NCBI GenBank assembly: GCA_947258825.1
Contig: CAMYJX010000027.1
Location: 1 to 37,301, forward strand
DNA length: 37,301 bases
Origin: an uncultured Pseudomonadales bacterium
GTDB lineage: Bacteria; Pseudomonadota; Gammaproteobacteria; Pseudomonadales; Azotimanducaceae
Direction: 5' to 3'
Part shown: positions 1 to 7,999 of the stretch, in pieces
How positions within the stretch are numbered: position 1 is the stretch's first letter
Layout of the letters: each line of letters opens with the position of its first letter
Position numbers and translations under genes: made by a program
Notes under the pieces: model-generated
Told to the model about the DNA's origin: nothing
What the model saw: the letters and a program-made list of their open reading frames with translations, nothing else
Database searches by the model: none

Positions 1-1122
1 ATTGCCGACGAGCCCACCACCGCCCTGGATGTCACCATCCAGGCGCAGATTCTGAAGCTCATGGCCGACCTGCAGCAGCGGCGAAATACGGCGCTGCTGT
101 TCATCACCCACGATCTCAGCGTGGTCGCGCAGATTGCGGACCGTATATCGGTAATGCAGCTCGGGCGGATCGTGGAGACAGGCACCCGCGACCAGGTGCT
201 GTATCGACCGCAGCACGCGTATACGCGCCAGCTGCTGGCAGCGCTGCCCAGTCGGCTGCAACGACGCAACGAGATTCCACGCCCCGAGGGTGAAGGCCCG
301 CTGGTGAGCGTCAGAAACCTGAAGGTCTATTTCCCGGTACGTCGCGGCGTGCTGCAGCGGCATGTGGACGACGTGAAGGCGGTGGATGACGTCTCACTTG
401 ATATCCGCAAAGGGCGGGTGCTGGCAGTGGTCGGAGAGTCGGGGTCCGGAAAAACGACGCTCGGTCGAGCATTGCTGCGACTGCTGCCCGAGACGTCGGG
501 AGAGGTCCTGTTCCGCGATGCCGATCTGGCCAGTTTGTCGCCGCGACGAATGAAACCCTACCGGCGTTGGCTGCAGATCGTATTTCAGGATCCTTATTCC
601 TCGCTCAACCCCCGCCTGAGCATCGCCACAACGCTGACCGAACCGATGGCTACCCACGGCATCGGATCCAGCCAGGGCGAGAGGCTGCGGATAGCCGGGG
701 AAACGCTGGAGCGGGTGGGGTTGGATCGCGCCATGCTCATGCGCTTCCCCCATGAGTTCTCCGGCGGCCAGCGACAGCGAATCGGCATCGCGAGGGCCCT
801 TGTGCTGGGGCCCGAACTCATCGTCTGTGACGAGGTGACCAGCGCGTTAGATGTCAGCGTGCAGGCGCGGGTCCTGGCCCTGCTGGACGAGCTGCGCGGC
901 GAGCTCGATCTGACTTATCTGTTCATTACCCATAACATCGACGTGGTTCGCTACTTCGCCGACGAGGTCGCCGTCATGTACCAGGGACGCATCGTGGAGC
1001 AGGGTTCGGTGGCCGCCGTATGTGACCATCCTCAACACCCCTATACCCGCAAGCTACTGGCCGCGGTGCCCAGCTTCGATCCGCCGCCGGATGGGTCAGG
1101 TGAAGCGGTGCCCCGCAGCTGA
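1..1122 (+). CDS. Fused peptide-type ABC transporter ATP-binding protein (5'-partial)
   Basis: ATPase subunit of a peptide/nickel-class importer with two nucleotide-binding domains in one chain, as in YejF or GsiA; it would power uptake through inner-membrane permeases that lie outside the window. The frame is open from base 1, so the start is upstream. The first bases encode the Walker B and D-loop of domain 1 ([11 protein letters not shown]), followed by its H-loop ([10 protein letters not shown]). After a linker, domain 2 is complete: Walker [11 protein letters not shown]-loop [12 protein letters not shown], signature [15 protein letters not shown], Walker B region CDEVTSALD and H-loop FITHNIDVV. 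Both domains end in the family's oligopeptide C-terminal segment (HAYTRQLL and HPYTRKLL). In domain 2 the usual DEP is DEV, a mild variation. The substrate cannot be read from this subunit. Confidence 0.93.
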   Translation: MADEPTTALDVTIQAQILKLMADLQQRRNTALLFITHDLSVVAQIADRISVMQLGRIVETGTRDQVLYRPQHAYTRQLLAALPSRLQRRNEIPRPEGEGPLVSVRNLKVYFPVRRGVLQRHVDDVKAVDDVSLDIRKGRVLAVVGESGSGKTTLGRALLRLLPETSGEVLFRDADLASLSPRRMKPYRRWLQIVFQDPYSSLNPRLSIATTLTEPMATHGIGSSQGERLRIAGETLERVGLDRAMLMRFPHEFSGGQRQRIGIARALVLGPELIVCDEVTSALDVSVQARVLALLDELRGELDLTYLFITHNIDVVRYFADEVAVMYQGRIVEQGSVAAVCDHPQHPYTRKLLAAVPSFDPPPDGSGEAVPRS

Positions 1123-1130
1123 GCGACCTG

Positions 1131-2054
1131 TCAGCCTGCGCGCACCGCGTGCCAGTGCTCGCTGATGCCGTAGCCGGTTCGTCCCTCGGTCTGAAAAACA
1201 GCCAGTCCTTCGTTTACGAAGGTGGCGCCGCCGGCCATGGGGATCTTGGTCGGGCAGATGGTGAGAATTTTGCCGGTAACGTCCACGCCCCTGCCACCGG
1301 CCGTTTCCCCCCGCAGACGAACGGCCGTGTGCCAGAGGGAGCCTTTTCGGTACTCGCTGTCGATCACGACGTCGCGCAGATCCTCGGTATGGCCATCGCG
1401 AACGATCCAGCCGGAACCCCGCATGACGCCATCCGGGTGCCGGAAACAGGATCCCCCTAAAGCCAGGTCAGGGCCGAAATTCATGGAAAACCAGTTTACG
1501 AACGGGTGAGGAACGTCCGCTCCGGTGCCTCCGCCTTCTCCCGTCTGTTGCTGGGCCGGCGCTTGCTGCTGGCCGGCGCTCCAGTCTCTGGGCCCCCACG
1601 ATTTGTCGCGCACGCCAAAGCCCGAGGGATGAAACACCTCCGTTCCCCTGGCGCCCTCCAGTCGGATCTCGCCGCGAACCTGGCCAGTCTGCTCGAAATG
1701 ACCGCGCGACCCGCTGGTAGCGTAGTGGGGCTCGGTCAGGGCGTTGAAATCCATCTGCATGCTCAGCGTGGCGGGCTCATACCAGCCTTCCGGCCTGGCC
1801 TTTCGACGTTCGAGCAGTATCGATGCGTCGGCAATATCCTGGGCGGGGCCGTCGTAGCGCACCTCCCAGTTCTGAAACGGCACGACGCATACCAGCTCCA
1901 GCTGTCCCGCGCGCAGATCGTCGTTGTAGGCATTCAGGTCGCTGGCGATCTCACGCCTGCCGTAGGTAAACGCGACTCTGTCGCCGCCCAGGTAGACCAC
2001 ATGCAGACCGTCGGCCCAGCCGTCCCCGGGACGAAAGCCCATGCGGGTGAACAT
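1131..2054 (-). CDS. DUF7064/DUF7065-like (CrtC/AttH-type) protein, N-terminally truncated
   Basis: Function unknown. The sequence resembles a family of soluble proteins with a lipocalin-like double barrel related to CrtC/AttH proteins; the hallmark seen is GFGVRDKSWGPRDW near the middle. From memory, relatives are longer at the N-terminus. The reading frame continues upstream of the first ATG with family-like residues (FYFNFVDPESRIA) until a TGA at about 2096-2098, only some 50 bases from the end of the marR gene. No start codon with a ribosome-binding site is visible there. Either the first 20-30 residues were lost, or the TGA replaces a sense codon such as Trp. The ATG at 2054 has no Shine-Dalgarno. 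It lies downstream of marR on the same strand. Best treated as a truncated gene or candidate pseudogene; the family call is moderate. Confidence 0.6.
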   Translation of the reverse strand: MFTRMGFRPGDGWADGLHVVYLGGDRVAFTYGRREIASDLNAYNDDLRAGQLELVCVVPFQNWEVRYDGPAQDIADASILLERRKARPEGWYEPATLSMQMDFNALTEPHYATSGSRGHFEQTGQVRGEIRLEGARGTEVFHPSGFGVRDKSWGPRDWSAGQQQAPAQQQTGEGGGTGADVPHPFVNWFSMNFGPDLALGGSCFRHPDGVMRGSGWIVRDGHTEDLRDVVIDSEYRKGSLWHTAVRLRGETAGGRGVDVTGKILTICPTKIPMAGGATFVNEGLAVFQTEGRTGYGISEHWHAVRAG

Positions 2055-2144
2055 GGCGATTCGGGATTCGGGATCGACGAAGTTGAAATAGAATCAGTAT
2101 CGGATACATAGGCGCAATTGCCGTGAACGGCTGCGCCGCCTGCT

Positions 2145-2639
2145 TCAATCGCGGGCGGCGTCGAGATAGTCACGGATGCGCTGCAGCTGTGGCAGCTGGC
2201 GGCGGATGCGCGCGATACTGAACTCTTGGAGAAAGGCCTGCAGCAGAGGGAAGGTCGCTGCCACCGCCGCGTCCCGCGCCTGGCGACCGCTCGGTGTCAG
2301 GCGCACCAGCTTGCGTCGGCCGCTGGTCGGGTCCGCGGCAATGTTCACGAAGCCTTTAGCCGCCAGCTTGCTCAACGTATTGGTCATGGCACCCTTGCTG
2401 ACCTGAAAGGCTTTCGCCAGCCTTCCGGGGGTGGCTACCTCATCGACTCGCACAAACCAATTGAGCACGCCGAACTGAGACTGGTTCAACCCGGCAGGCA
2501 TCTGCTTGTCCATCTGGTTCGCGGACAGCTGCGCGATGATGTTGATCTCGTTGAAGAAGGCATAAGCGTCATTCAGGTCGGCCGCGACGTCGCGGCTCTC
2601 CTGCTTCTTACCGGTTGTCGTCCTGCGCCCGGCGGCCAT
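2145..2639 (-). CDS. MarR-family transcriptional regulator
   Basis: A 164-residue winged-helix regulator. MarR proteins bind palindromic DNA as dimers and usually release it on binding an aromatic or phenolic ligand. The helix-turn-helix and wing region reads TPGRLAKAFQVSKGAMTNTLSKLAAKGFV, then the wing ADPTSGRRKLVRLTPSGRQ, with the DxRxxxxxLT-like pattern of the family. The frame stays open to 2687, but I choose ATG 2639 because AAGG sits 8 bases upstream and because the longer version would cover the promoter and the palindrome at 2657-2670. It is divergent from the small split-barrel gene at 2721 and is followed on the same strand by the truncated DUF7064-like gene. Autoregulation, and control of the 2721 gene, is the likely arrangement. 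Confidence 0.88.
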   Translation of the reverse strand: MAAGRRTTTGKKQESRDVAADLNDAYAFFNEINIIAQLSANQMDKQMPAGLNQSQFGVLNWFVRVDEVATPGRLAKAFQVSKGAMTNTLSKLAAKGFVNIAADPTSGRRKLVRLTPSGRQARDAAVAATFPLLQAFLQEFSIARIRRQLPQLQRIRDYLDAARD

Positions 2640-2656
2640 AAGTACTACCTTAAACA

Positions 2657-2670
2657 GTTTGATATTAAAC
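2657..2670. promoter_or_regulatory. Palindromic operator in the marR divergent promoter
   Basis: GTTTGATATTAAAC is a 14-base near-perfect palindrome (12 of 14 positions match its own complement). It lies 17 bases upstream of the marR start and about 50 bases upstream of the divergent gene at 2721. The position, the AT-rich character in a GC-rich genome, and the symmetry suit a MarR dimer site. Assignment to this regulator is inferred from position only. Confidence 0.5.
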
Positions 2671-2720
2671 ATTCTACTGCTTATCATGCGATGGGTGAAG
2701 ACGGTAGGACGTGAAGTAGC

Positions 2721-3125
2721 ATGCTGAAAACTGCAGCGTGGATTCTGGGAGGGCTGCTGGCGCTCGCCGCGGTGGTCTTCGTTTCTCAGATGGTCGCGTC
2801 AGAGACCGGCGAGGTCGTGGTGCTGACCACCGCGGGGGCCGAAAGTACGCCCGTTGAGACCCGCCTCTGGGTGGTCGATTTTGAAGGCAGCCAGTATCTG
2901 CGCGCCAGCGAAGGCTCGGGCTGGTACGGGCGGCTGCTGGCGGAACCGTCAGTAGAGCTGGCGCGTGGTGAGAAATACAGCGCCTACATTGCGGTACCCT
3001 CGCCGGACGTCAGGGATGCGGTCAACGATCTGATGCTCGAAAAGTACGGCTGGCGCGATGTCTATATCGGCTGGCTGGTGGGTGATCGGGACGACGCCAT
3101 TCCCATTCGGATGGATGCCAGATAA
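2721..3125 (+). CDS. Membrane-anchored split-barrel (nitroreductase/DUF2255-like) protein
   Basis: A 134-residue protein. Residues about 5-25 form a hydrophobic segment (AAWILGGLLALAAVVFVSQM) that should act as a membrane anchor or uncleaved signal. The rest looks like the small FMN- or F420-binding split beta-barrel of the deazaflavin-dependent nitroreductase and DUF2255 group: VVVLTTAGAESTPVETRLWVV, then SGWYGRLLAEPSVEL, and a C-terminus with KYGWRD and IPIRMDAR. These pieces match the pattern threonine-rich strand, polar tip, WY-R-L-x-x-P. The start ATG is preceded by GTGAAG. It is divergent from marR and may be its target. The enzymatic activity and cofactor are not established; the family call rests on pattern memory alone. 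Confidence 0.6.
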   Translation: MLKTAAWILGGLLALAAVVFVSQMVASETGEVVVLTTAGAESTPVETRLWVVDFEGSQYLRASEGSGWYGRLLAEPSVELARGEKYSAYIAVPSPDVRDAVNDLMLEKYGWRDVYIGWLVGDRDDAIPIRMDAR

Positions 3126-3148
3126 GCGGCGAGGTTTGCAGCGCGTCT

Positions 3149-3646
3149 CTAGAAGAAGCGCACCAGCACGAAAAGGCTCACCATGGTGAACGCCAGGCCT
3201 ACCTTTACCGCTGCGCCCACAACCAGGCCTACCGTCGCGCCCACCCCGGCGCGGCCAGCCTCGCCCAGCGAACGCCTGGCAGACAGCTCGCCAATCACCG
3301 CGCCGATGAAAGGTCCCAGCAGTATGCCCGCGGGGCCGAAGGCGATGCCCGCCAGCGCGCCCAGGAGGGCGCCCCATGCCGCTCTTGGCGAAGCGCCGAA
3401 ACGGGAAGCGCCCACGGCGCTGGCGGCAAAGTCCACCAGATAGGTCAGGACGGCCATTCCGGTCAACAGCGTCAGGGTTCCCCAGCCAGCGTAGACGAAA
3501 TCGTCGATCCATGCCCCGAGCAGCAGACCCGCAAATAGTATCGGCGGCCCCGGCAGCACGGGCAGCAACAGGCCCAGGATGCCTGCCGCGATCAGCAGCA
3601 CGGCCAGCATCCACAGCAGCACGTCGAGGATCATCGCGGTGTCCAT
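3149..3646 (-). CDS. DUF456 family integral membrane protein
   Basis: A 165-residue, very hydrophobic protein of unknown function that fits DUF456 (PF04306). The N-terminal half has two helices around LLPVLPGPPILFAGLLLGAW, a characteristic segment of the family. The second half is glycine- and alanine-rich (GALLGALAGIAFGPAGILLGPFIGAVIGE), a pattern of tightly packed helices with glycine-zipper character, and a last helix ends in VLVRFF. I expect four to five membrane spans. The gene converges on the split-barrel gene, whose stop lies 23 bases away. The ATG at 3646 is the first of the frame; two short inverted repeats lie 18-41 bases upstream. Confidence 0.85.
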   Translation of the reverse strand: MDTAMILDVLLWMLAVLLIAAGILGLLLPVLPGPPILFAGLLLGAWIDDFVYAGWGTLTLLTGMAVLTYLVDFAASAVGASRFGASPRAAWGALLGALAGIAFGPAGILLGPFIGAVIGELSARRSLGEAGRAGVGATVGLVVGAAVKVGLAFTMVSLFVLVRFF

Positions 3647-3944
3647 TGTCGACTTCGCCTCGCTAAACGTTTAACCCCGACGGTTAAGGCCGCCGCCAGC
3701 CCGCCGCGCCCCATCTGTTCGCACCGGATCGATGCGTCGGCTTGTCATGCTGCACAAATTGGATGCAGCTTCGGGTGCTTTGCGTCCGCAAAACTGGCGT
3801 GGAGCCCTCTGAATGCCAATTCTTCGAGAGTTGGCCTGTGATTTGCAAATCTCTGTTCGGAAAGCGGGTTCGAGAAACGTTTTGGTGAGCCCGCCATGGA
3901 GAACGTGAGCGTAATAACTTTTAACAGCAGATAACGGAGATGAT
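3647..3944. other. Gene-free divergent promoter region with three palindromes
   Basis: About 300 bases between two divergent genes with no credible coding sequence. It holds TAAACGTTTA (3664-3673, perfect 10-base palindrome), then TTAACC (3671-3676) and GGTTAA (3682-3687) as a 6-base inverted repeat with a 5-base spacer, close to the DUF456 start. It also holds GATTTGCAAATC (3840-3851, perfect 12-base palindrome) about 94 bases before the acyltransferase. Promoter elements for both genes should lie here, but no convincing -35/-10 pair stands out. Confidence 0.5.
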
Positions 3945-4685
3945 ATGACGGCGCAAGTTGCTACAAAGTTCGTTGAGACGGATTACGCGGGACCGCACCA
4001 CTGGCAGACGCAGGCCTGGGCACGTCTGGTCAGGCGCGCCATGCGTCAGCGCGCTTACACCCGGTGGGTCGACCGCTACTGCCAGTCTCTGACGTTGAGC
4101 GGACGCGAGCACCTCTCTCACCTGGACGGGCCATGCATCTTCATTGCCAATCATCAGAGCCACATGGATTCCCTGGTGCTGCTGACGGCGTTGCCGGACG
4201 AGGTCAAAAACAATTTTTACTTCGGCGCGGCTGCCGATCGCTGGTTTGTCAAAGGGAAGAAAAAGCTGATCCTGCAGCCCTGGTACCAGTCCCTGGTGCT
4301 GGGCAATTTCCCGATCAGGCGTGGCGGTGGATCACGGGCGCTCGACTACGCGAAGACCCTGTTGGAGAAGGGCTGCAACATCGGCATCTTCCCCGAAGGC
4401 ACCCGGGCTACGAACGGCCGGCTGGGACAGTTTCGCAAGGGTGTCGCTCTGCTGGCACTGGAGCTGGATGTTCCCGTCGTGCCCGTTTATCTGTCGGGTC
4501 TGCGGGAGATGCGCCCGAAAGGCCAGCTGGAGGTAACCCCCGGCCACGCCAGCGTCGAGATTCTCGAGCCGCTTCGGTTTGCCGCCGGAACGAGCGTGGC
4601 GGAAGCCACAGAAGAGATGTGGCAGCGTATGAACGAACGGCATCTGGCCCACTACCCGCCTGCACCCATTCGGCAGGCGGCTTGA
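3945..4685 (+). CDS. PlsC-family lysophospholipid (1-acylglycerol-3-phosphate) acyltransferase
   Basis: A 246-residue glycerolipid acyltransferase. The family moves an acyl group from acyl-ACP or acyl-CoA to a lysophospholipid at the inner membrane. All four motifs are visible: HX4D as NHQSHMD (catalytic H70 and D75), GNFPIRRGG (about 120-128), FPEGTRATNG (149-158, phosphate binding), and VPVVPVYLSG (176-185). The start ATG has an upstream GGAG (ATAACGGAGATGAT). It is probably a paralogue rather than the essential PlsC: it lacks an obvious N-terminal transmembrane helix and stands alone between unrelated genes. Acceptor specificity cannot be read. Confidence 0.88.
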   Translation: MTAQVATKFVETDYAGPHHWQTQAWARLVRRAMRQRAYTRWVDRYCQSLTLSGREHLSHLDGPCIFIANHQSHMDSLVLLTALPDEVKNNFYFGAAADRWFVKGKKKLILQPWYQSLVLGNFPIRRGGGSRALDYAKTLLEKGCNIGIFPEGTRATNGRLGQFRKGVALLALELDVPVVPVYLSGLREMRPKGQLEVTPGHASVEILEPLRFAAGTSVAEATEEMWQRMNERHLAHYPPAPIRQAA

Positions 4686-4716
4686 TGTGCGAAGCGGCAC
4701 GCGATTTGATTGCGGG

Positions 4717-5904
4717 TCACTCCGCTGGCCGGCGCTCCCCGCCCAGACCTTTCAGCATGAGGCCCTCGGCTGGGAGCCCCAGCAGAACCCTGCCCGCGTC
4801 GTCGATGTGATGAGAAGCCACGGTCGCGTGCTGGCGGACGACCCTGGCATCTCTGGCAAGCCGTTCCAGCGGATGGCCTTTCTGGTTCGCCGTGGTGCCT
4901 GCCGCATCGCATAGCCGGTCCACGGATTCGGTGCATCCGGCCACCGCGTCGGAGCATGCCGCCTGGAAGATGGCCAGCTGCCGGCCGGATATCTTTCGCC
5001 CGGCCAGCACGTCGGCCCAGAGTTCCTCGACCAGTTCAAAAACCAGAGCCCGCGCCCCTCTGACCCGTATTTCCGCTTCTGCGGCGGCTCGCTGAGCCCG
5101 ACCCCGGTTGCGCAGTGATCGACTGGTGAAGCGCGGCGTCTTGCCCTCGGCCAGGTCGATGAAAGCGTCGATAGCGGCTCGCGCGATGCCCAGGGACACG
5201 GCCACCTTGTTGTAGGCCAGCCGGGCGCCCAGCGGAAATCGCAGCAGTGGCGAAGCGTCGCGGGTTCCGCCAATGGGCGCAACGATGCGATCTTCCGGAA
5301 CGAAGGCGTCGACAACGCGAACGTCATGGGATCCTGAGCCTGCCAGGCCGGAGACGTGCCAGGTATCCAGTATCTCGAAGTTGCCCTTGTCGATGACCGC
5401 GTACACATTGCCTCGATCGGCATCCGGCTCGCCATCGTGGTACAGGCACACGGTGGCACCGAACAGCTGGCTGTTGTGGCAGCCGCTGACGAATTGCCAC
5501 TGACCGTTGACGAGATAGCCGCCGTCCACCGCGTCGGCGCGGCCAACGGCGGCGGTCGAGCCGCACAGAACCACCATGGGGTCGGCGATCAATTCTGCGC
5601 AGCGGTGAAATCCCGGCGCGATCAGGCCGAAACTCTCCACGCCGATCATGAGGTTCCAGCCGGCGCTCCCGTCGGCGCGGGAGATCGCTTCGATGGTCCG
5701 GATCTGGGTAACGGGATCCGCGTTCTCACCGCCGCAGCTTTCCGGCGCCGCAATGCGGTACAGGCCCTCGCGAGCGAAAGCCTGAGCGACGCTGGCGGGT
5801 AGATGGCGCTGGGATTCCGCTGCGTCGGCGCTCGCGTGCACCAGGGATGCCAGGGCGGTTGCGCGCTCTACCGGATCTGACGCGCGTCTGGTACCAGCGT
5901 TCAT
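4717..5904 (-). CDS. Acyl-CoA-dehydrogenase-fold flavoenzyme, probably a flavin monooxygenase
   Basis: A 395-residue protein with the acyl-CoA dehydrogenase fold and a C-terminal domain of the Acyl-CoA_dh_2 type, as in the two-component flavin monooxygenases HsaA and DszC, which use reduced flavin from a partner reductase to hydroxylate substrates. Seen: an N-terminal helical domain with ISRADGSAGWNLMIG, the beta domain with VSGCHNSQLF and SGSHDVRVVDAFVPEDRI, and a C-terminal helix HPLERLARDARVVRQH. It lacks the IYEGT-type catalytic-glutamate motif of true dehydrogenases, which supports the monooxygenase reading. Its ATG overlaps the amidohydrolase stop in ATGA, so the two are translationally coupled. 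No flavin reductase gene is seen nearby. Substrate unknown. Confidence 0.82.
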   Translation of the reverse strand: MNAGTRRASDPVERATALASLVHASADAAESQRHLPASVAQAFAREGLYRIAAPESCGGENADPVTQIRTIEAISRADGSAGWNLMIGVESFGLIAPGFHRCAELIADPMVVLCGSTAAVGRADAVDGGYLVNGQWQFVSGCHNSQLFGATVCLYHDGEPDADRGNVYAVIDKGNFEILDTWHVSGLAGSGSHDVRVVDAFVPEDRIVAPIGGTRDASPLLRFPLGARLAYNKVAVSLGIARAAIDAFIDLAEGKTPRFTSRSLRNRGRAQRAAAEAEIRVRGARALVFELVEELWADVLAGRKISGRQLAIFQAACSDAVAGCTESVDRLCDAAGTTANQKGHPLERLARDARVVRQHATVASHHIDDAGRVLLGLPAEGLMLKGLGGERRPAE

Positions 5905-7727
5905 GCTTTCTCCTCACCCTCGGAACGGAACACGCGAACCCCGCCAACCCAGGTCTCCAGTACTCGTATCTTGCCGATCTGGTCAGCTTCTACCTTGCGC
6001 GGGTCGGCGTCCAGAATGACGAAGTCCGCCAGCTTTCCCGGCTCCAGGCTGCCAACCTCGTGATCCGAATGGCATTGCCAGGCGGCGTCCCGGGTCATGG
6101 CTCTTATGGCCACCTCTACAGGGACGGCCTCGTCCGCGGCCAGCAGGTTGTCGGGATCCCGCCACATCGAACGGGTGACGGCGTTCTCGATGCAGCGCAG
6201 AGGGTTCATCTCGGTAACCGGCTCGTCAGAGTGGATGGTCCAGCGGATACCCGCTGCCTCGCAGGCGGCTGCCCGGTCCAGCTTTGCCGCTTTCTCCGGG
6301 CCGAAGATCTCGTCGCGGAAAGCCTGTCCCCACCAGTACACGTGGCCGATCAGAAAACTCGGCGACAGGCCCAGGTCCTGGATTCGCGTGATCTGCTCGT
6401 CGTGCAGAATGGAGCAGTGCTCGATGCGGCATCGGTTCGAGGCAGGATCCAGACCTGCGGCTCGAGCAGCCTCGAAGGCGGCCAGGACGTTGTCGATGGC
6501 CTGGTCGCCGTTGGCGTGAACCACCACCGGCCAGCCCTGGGCCAGCCGGGTTGCCACTTTTTCTTTGAGCGCTTCGGGCTCGACGTAGGCAATGCCGCGG
6601 CTGTCGGCACACAGAAAGGGCTCGCGCTGCAGCCCGGTCAGGCCCTGATTCGAACCGTCGGAGACGATTTTCCACCCGGCCACACGCAGCCAGCCGTCGC
6701 CTTCGCCGAACGCGATGGAAGCGCGATCCCAATCCTCGGCGCGCGGGTCTCCCAGCGAGTAGCGGAAACGGCAGGTCATTGCGTTGCTGTCCCGCAGCGC
6801 GCGGTAGAGATCGAGCTCCGCCGCGCCCTGCATCAGGCCGGTGCCCTGATCGCACACCGTGGTGAAGCCCACGGCGTTGGCGTGGGCAAAGACCTCCAGA
6901 CAGGCGCGGGTGATATCGTGGGCGCGCATAGCCGCGTTGTGCCTTGCCACGCTGCCCATGGCGCCGCCTCCCTGCAGCACGCCGTTGGGCATGCCGTCGC
7001 TGTCCCGTTCGAAGCGAGAGCCGGGCGGGTCCGGGGTGTCCCCCGTGACGCCCGCGATCTCCAGCGCCCGGGTGTTGCAGTAGCCGAGATGCAGCGAGGC
7101 GTTGTAGACGAAAACGGGCTGGGTGGTGGAAACCCTATCCAGCATCTGCCGGGTCAGCACAGGAGGCCCCTGCTGCAGGGACGGGTCGAACTGGCGCCCC
7201 ACTACCCACCTGTCCGGGTCGCCGTCGAGGGCTATCTCCTCCGCCACTTCCCGCAGGCGTTGCAGCGCTTCATCGACGCTTGGATAGCGGAACGGTCCGA
7301 CATTTTCGTACAGGCGTAGAACGGCGATGGGCACCAGATGCATGTGCGGCTCGATGAAGCCCGGGAGCAGGGTCCGACCCTGACAATCCACAACCTGGGC
7401 ATCTTCCGTGGCCTGCGACCGCGCGTCCTCCCGGGACCCGACCTGGATGATCCGCCCATCGCGGATCAGCAGGGCGTCGGCCTCGGTCATTTCCTCATCC
7501 ATGGTCATTATCCGGGCGTTGACCAGCAGATGCTCCCCCGCGATAGCCGGGGTGAGCGGAAAGTCGGACCGCGAGCGATACGCATCCGCCTGGCGCCTCA
7601 GGTCGATGCTGCCCGCTTGCAGCAGGTTTGGCAGCGCTTCGGCGCAGCACGGGCAGCCGAACAGGCTGTGGCTGAAAGGCGGCCGCACGGGGGCGCCACC
7701 GCTGAATCCGCTATGGTGATCAAACAT
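5901..7727 (-). CDS. Amidohydrolase, YtcJ-like metal-dependent hydrolase
   Basis: A 608-residue member of the amidohydrolase superfamily (amidohydrolase 3, YtcJ-like), which hydrolyses amide or related bonds with a metal centre in a TIM barrel. Seen: the small beta-sandwich domain leading to LLPGFIEPHMHL (metal-ligand HMH at about residues 128-130), a substrate-pocket histidine in VVVHANGDQAI, RIEHCSIL, the barrel-end aspartate in TIHSDEPV, and the closing GSLEPGKLADFVILD. The N-terminus contains GCPCC, typical of a subgroup with an extra cysteine-rich leader. The frame is open to 7787, but ATG 7727 has GGGGAG seven bases upstream, so I prefer it. Coupled to the flavoenzyme by ATGA. Divergent from the MFS gene at 8000, suggesting import and degradation of one compound. 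Confidence 0.88.
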   Translation of the reverse strand: MFDHHSGFSGGAPVRPPFSHSLFGCPCCAEALPNLLQAGSIDLRRQADAYRSRSDFPLTPAIAGEHLLVNARIMTMDEEMTEADALLIRDGRIIQVGSREDARSQATEDAQVVDCQGRTLLPGFIEPHMHLVPIAVLRLYENVGPFRYPSVDEALQRLREVAEEIALDGDPDRWVVGRQFDPSLQQGPPVLTRQMLDRVSTTQPVFVYNASLHLGYCNTRALEIAGVTGDTPDPPGSRFERDSDGMPNGVLQGGGAMGSVARHNAAMRAHDITRACLEVFAHANAVGFTTVCDQGTGLMQGAAELDLYRALRDSNAMTCRFRYSLGDPRAEDWDRASIAFGEGDGWLRVAGWKIVSDGSNQGLTGLQREPFLCADSRGIAYVEPEALKEKVATRLAQGWPVVVHANGDQAIDNVLAAFEAARAAGLDPASNRCRIEHCSILHDEQITRIQDLGLSPSFLIGHVYWWGQAFRDEIFGPEKAAKLDRAAACEAAGIRWTIHSDEPVTEMNPLRCIENAVTRSMWRDPDNLLAADEAVPVEVAIRAMTRDAAWQCHSDHEVGSLEPGKLADFVILDADPRKVEADQIGKIRVLETWVGGVRVFRSEGEEKA

Positions 7728-7879
7728 CTGCATTCTCCCCGCAAGCGGCAGCCGGGTCGCCGCCGGAACGTCGATCGAGACCTTCATCCTACGCCCGGCG
7801 CGGTGTGAAAGCCCAGTGCTGCGCGCGCCCAGCCGAGTTCGGGCACAATGGCCGCCTTGCAGCTTTCACCCTGCCGGAT

Positions 7880-7901
7880 CTACGCAAACGCTTTCGCGTA
7901 G
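7880..7901. promoter_or_regulatory. Inverted repeat in the amidohydrolase/MFS divergent region
   Basis: CTACGC (7880-7885) and GCGTAG (7896-7901) flank AAACGCTTTC, and 18 of 22 positions are symmetric. The AAACGCTTT core resembles LacI-family half-site spacing, but no regulator gene of that type is in the window. Its place between two divergent transcription units makes it a candidate shared operator. Confidence 0.35.
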
Positions 7902-7999
7902 TCGGCTCGACGTAGAGGAATCAAAATCAGCATGGGCGTCGAGGGTCACCCGTTTGGTATGTCAAGCTGCGCATCTGCCCCGCGGGTCATGGGGGTCCT

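Noticed and set aside
5847..7319. 490-codon open frame on the plus strand
   Set aside because: It lies opposite the amidohydrolase and flavoenzyme genes, whose motifs are clear; its translation is Gly/Arg/His/Gln-rich without family features. High GC makes long antisense frames common.
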